From: Croceimicrobium sp965228705
GTDB lineage: Bacteria; Bacteroidota; Bacteroidia; Flavobacteriales; Schleiferiaceae
NCBI RefSeq assembly: GCF_965228705.1
Contig: NZ_OZ245832.1
Coordinates: 3,224,001 to 3,288,000, forward strand
Length of the DNA: 64,000 nt
Reading direction: 5' to 3'
Part shown: one piece after another, positions 62,084 to 64,000 of the stretch
Position numbering within the stretch: the stretch's first letter is position 1
How the letters are laid out: every line of letters begins with the position of its first letter
The notes under the pieces: model-generated
The model's database searches: none
Told to the model about the DNA's origin: nothing
What the model saw: only the letters and a program-made list of their open reading frames with translations
Program-made: the position numbers and the translations under genes

Positions 62084-63727
62084 ATGAAGAAATTATACCG
62101 AAAGTCGGGTCGTTGGTTTGGGCTATTGCTATTGCTCAGCTTTTCCTTCGCCTATCGGCCGGATTATTTTGAAATCAGTAAACAGCTCGATATTTACACC
62201 AGTGTATTCAAGGAAGTTAGCCTTTATTATGTGGATGATACGGATCCCGGAGAGCTAACCCAGAAAGCCTTGAACTCTATGCTTTCGAGCTTAGATCCTT
62301 ATACCAATTATATTCCCGAAGAAGCGGTGGAGGATTTTAAGATTCGCCAAACCGGAAATTACGGTGGGATAGGGGCATCGGTTGGGAACTATGATGGTCA
62401 CATGTTGGTAACAACTATTTATCCAGGCTTTGGTGCGGATAAAGCAGGTCTTAAGGTAGGAGACATTATTCTTGAGGTGGAAGGGGAAGATGTTGAAGAT
62501 CGTAGCGAAGAAGCCTTGTCTGAAATGCTGAAAGGAGCTCCGGGAACCAAAACCAAAGTGCTTATTCAAAGAGGGTCTGAAAAACTAAATCTGGAAATTG
62601 AACGTGAGGAGGTCCACTTGAAGGCGGTGCCATTTTCGGGTCGTGTGCAAAATGGCTATGGCTATATTTATCTTAACAGCTTTACCCAAAATTGCAGTGC
62701 AGAAGTTTTAAAGGCCTGGCAAGAACTGAAGTCGCAGGGCCCCCTTAAAGGCTTAATCCTCGATTTGAGAAATAACCCTGGCGGTCTCTTAAATGAAGCT
62801 ATCGCATTAACCAATTTGTTTATTCCCAAGGATAAACCAGTGGTTTTAACCAAAGGGAAATTGGAAGAATGGCAAAAGACTTATAAAACTCCTAAACAGG
62901 CTTTTGATAAAGACTTGCCGGTAGCGGTGCTTATCAATTCGGGGAGTGCCTCGGCTTCCGAGATTGTGGCCGGAACCTTACAAGATTACGATCGTGGAAT
63001 TATTGTTGGGCGTCGTTCTTTTGGGAAAGGCCTGGTGCAAGAATCGCGGATGTTGCCTTATGGGGCGCAGTTAAAGGTGACCATCGCCAAGTATTATACC
63101 CCCAGCGGCCGTTTGATTCAGGCCATAGACTATGCCGAAAGAGCTGAAGATGGTTCGGTGGTGAAAATTCCAGACTCTTTGCGCAGTGAGTTTAAAACGG
63201 AAAATGGCCGAACCGTGCTCGATGGAGGAGGAATTGATCCTGACATTGAAACACCCAGCGAGGAAGCCAGTGATTTAATTGTGGCCCTGTTTCAGCAAAT
63301 GCACTTCTTTGATTTTGCAACCGACTATTATCGCAGTCATCCCAAGATAGCTCCGGCTTCTGACTTTAAAGCGGATGATACTTTGTTTCGTGAGTTTGAG
63401 GCATGGTTAAAAAACCGCGATTTTAATTTTGATACCCATACTGGGCGAATTTTAAAGCGTTTGCAAAAGGCGGCCGAACAGGACGGGTTTGATGCAGCTC
63501 TGGCCACCGAATTGAATAGTTTACAAGCTGCCTATGAAAAGGAGAAAGCACAGGAACTAGAACGCAATAAGGCCGTGGTGCTTGAGCTTTTACAAGAAGA
63601 AATAGTAGCACGTTATTATTATGACAGCGGCCGTTTGGCCAATGCCCTGGGGCATGATAAAGACATCGCAACGGCTCTTGAATACCTTGCAAATCCTGAA
63701 AAGTATCAAGCTATTTTAAAGCCTTAA
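62084..63727 (+). CDS. S41 family C-terminal processing peptidase (paralogue 2)
   Basis: This periplasmic serine protease of the CtpA/Prc group is 547 residues. It has a signal or anchor (about 11-24), a PDZ domain (about 85-175) and the S41 domain with LDLRNNPGGLL. The catalytic pair is Ser290 in NSGSASASEIVAG and Lys315 in RRSFGKGLVQ. A C-terminal helical extension (about 450-545) is longer than usual. It is the second such protease in the window (see 20017-21597). Stop and next ATG are one base apart. Confidence 0.94.
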   Translation: MKKLYRKSGRWFGLLLLLSFSFAYRPDYFEISKQLDIYTSVFKEVSLYYVDDTDPGELTQKALNSMLSSLDPYTNYIPEEAVEDFKIRQTGNYGGIGASVGNYDGHMLVTTIYPGFGADKAGLKVGDIILEVEGEDVEDRSEEALSEMLKGAPGTKTKVLIQRGSEKLNLEIEREEVHLKAVPFSGRVQNGYGYIYLNSFTQNCSAEVLKAWQELKSQGPLKGLILDLRNNPGGLLNEAIALTNLFIPKDKPVVLTKGKLEEWQKTYKTPKQAFDKDLPVAVLINSGSASASEIVAGTLQDYDRGIIVGRRSFGKGLVQESRMLPYGAQLKVTIAKYYTPSGRLIQAIDYAERAEDGSVVKIPDSLRSEFKTENGRTVLDGGGIDPDIETPSEEASDLIVALFQQMHFFDFATDYYRSHPKIAPASDFKADDTLFREFEAWLKNRDFNFDTHTGRILKRLQKAAEQDGFDAALATELNSLQAAYEKEKAQELERNKAVVLELLQEEIVARYYYDSGRLANALGHDKDIATALEYLANPEKYQAILKP

Positions 63728-63728
63728 G

Positions 63729-64000
63729 ATGCCTCAGCTTTCCAAGTATTGGTCCTTTCTGTTTTTTGCCAGTTTGGGATATTATGCCCTGCTTTTACCT
63801 TGGCAAGTACAGTGGTTACCAGTAACATTGGGGATAATGCTAAGCGGCTTGTTTTGGCTTTTGAGTGCTGACTTTCGCTCTAAACTTCGCAATCTATCCG
63901 GTAATAAATATGCCGCCTTTCTTTTTGCGAGCTTTTTAATTGTGGTCTTAGGTTCAATGCATTCGGCAGAGCAAGAGGAGGCTTCCAAGGAAGTGTTTTC
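63729..64000 (+). CDS. Polytopic membrane protein, start only (possibly O-antigen-ligase-like)
   Basis: The frame starts at the ATG 63729, one base after the S41 stop, and runs off the window. The 90 visible residues have three hydrophobic segments, FLFFASLGYYALLLPWQVQW, VTLGIMLSGLFWLLSA and AAFLFASFLIVVLGSM, and then SAEQEEASKEVF. The layout is like the start of O-antigen ligase or Wzy-type proteins, but that is a guess. Confidence 0.6.
   Translation, partial: MPQLSKYWSFLFFASLGYYALLLPWQVQWLPVTLGIMLSGLFWLLSADFRSKLRNLSGNKYAAFLFASFLIVVLGSMHSAEQEEASKEVF

Noticed and set aside
1..64000. CRISPR arrays, phage genes, transposases or restriction systems
   Set aside because: None was seen: no regular repeat-spacer array and no matching protein families in any frame read.

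Overview
The window reads as chromosomal DNA of a marine-type Bacteroidota, most likely a Flavobacteriales member of the Cryomorphaceae/Schleiferiaceae kind. The genus cannot be fixed from sequence alone. The evidence is four secreted proteins with type IX secretion C-terminal sorting domains, Bacteroidota promoter boxes (TAnnTTTG) instead of sigma-70 boxes, weak Shine-Dalgarno sites, families largely confined to this phylum (DUF2480, DUF4271, LruC, a CzcA-OMF fusion) and a SUF Fe-S operon. Genes are tightly packed, often overlap, and no transposase, integrase, phage gene or CRISPR array was seen.

Layout. 1-2800: the 3' end of an alpha/beta hydrolase, an HTH regulator and thiL. 2924-12552: an eleven-gene same-strand run with gaps of 21 bp or less: sufA-B-C-D-S, a methyltransferase, sufE, a SufT-like gene, HMG-CoA synthase, DUF2480 and DUF3050. 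12500-16219: a lipoprotein, SCO1, a Coa1-like protein and three cysteine-rich exported proteins. 16576-23144 (minus): esterase, comEB, S41 protease, aldo/keto reductase and an Lhr-type helicase in one overlapping operon. 23246-24846: a fasciclin protein and a PadR regulator with a GldL-like membrane partner. 24952-29846: UbiA prenyltransferase, polytopic membrane protein, HAD phosphatase, sugar porter and PfkB kinase. 29893-35444: mostly small or hypothetical genes. 35516-41649 (minus): a heavy-metal RND efflux operon with a permease-OMF fusion. 41757-43604: tRNA-Leu(CAA) and a T9SS gene bracketed by a 55-bp perfect repeat. 43659-48762: haaO, MarC, DEAD helicase plus cold-shock protein, a T9SS protein and DUF3109. 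49168-55690: nrdB-nrdA, small genes including two tiny membrane proteins, and a second copy of the HTH regulator family. 55831-64000: LruC lipoprotein, glutaryl-CoA dehydrogenase, a T9SS protein, DUF4271-hemD-rnpA, a second S41 protease and the start of a membrane protein.

How the parts fit. Most of the window is housekeeping: Fe-S assembly, cofactor and haem synthesis, dNTP supply, RNA processing and envelope proteolysis. SCO1 and the Coa1-like protein both point to cytochrome oxidase assembly. The accessory signals most worth a second look are the tRNA-Leu repeat bracketing a single gene, the cysteine-rich exported family at 14467-16219, the polyprenyl-sugar-like module at 24952-27587, the two tiny membrane proteins at 53718-54096, and a recurring promoter-to-start spacing that implies leaderless mRNAs. 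Base composition was judged by eye, not computed.
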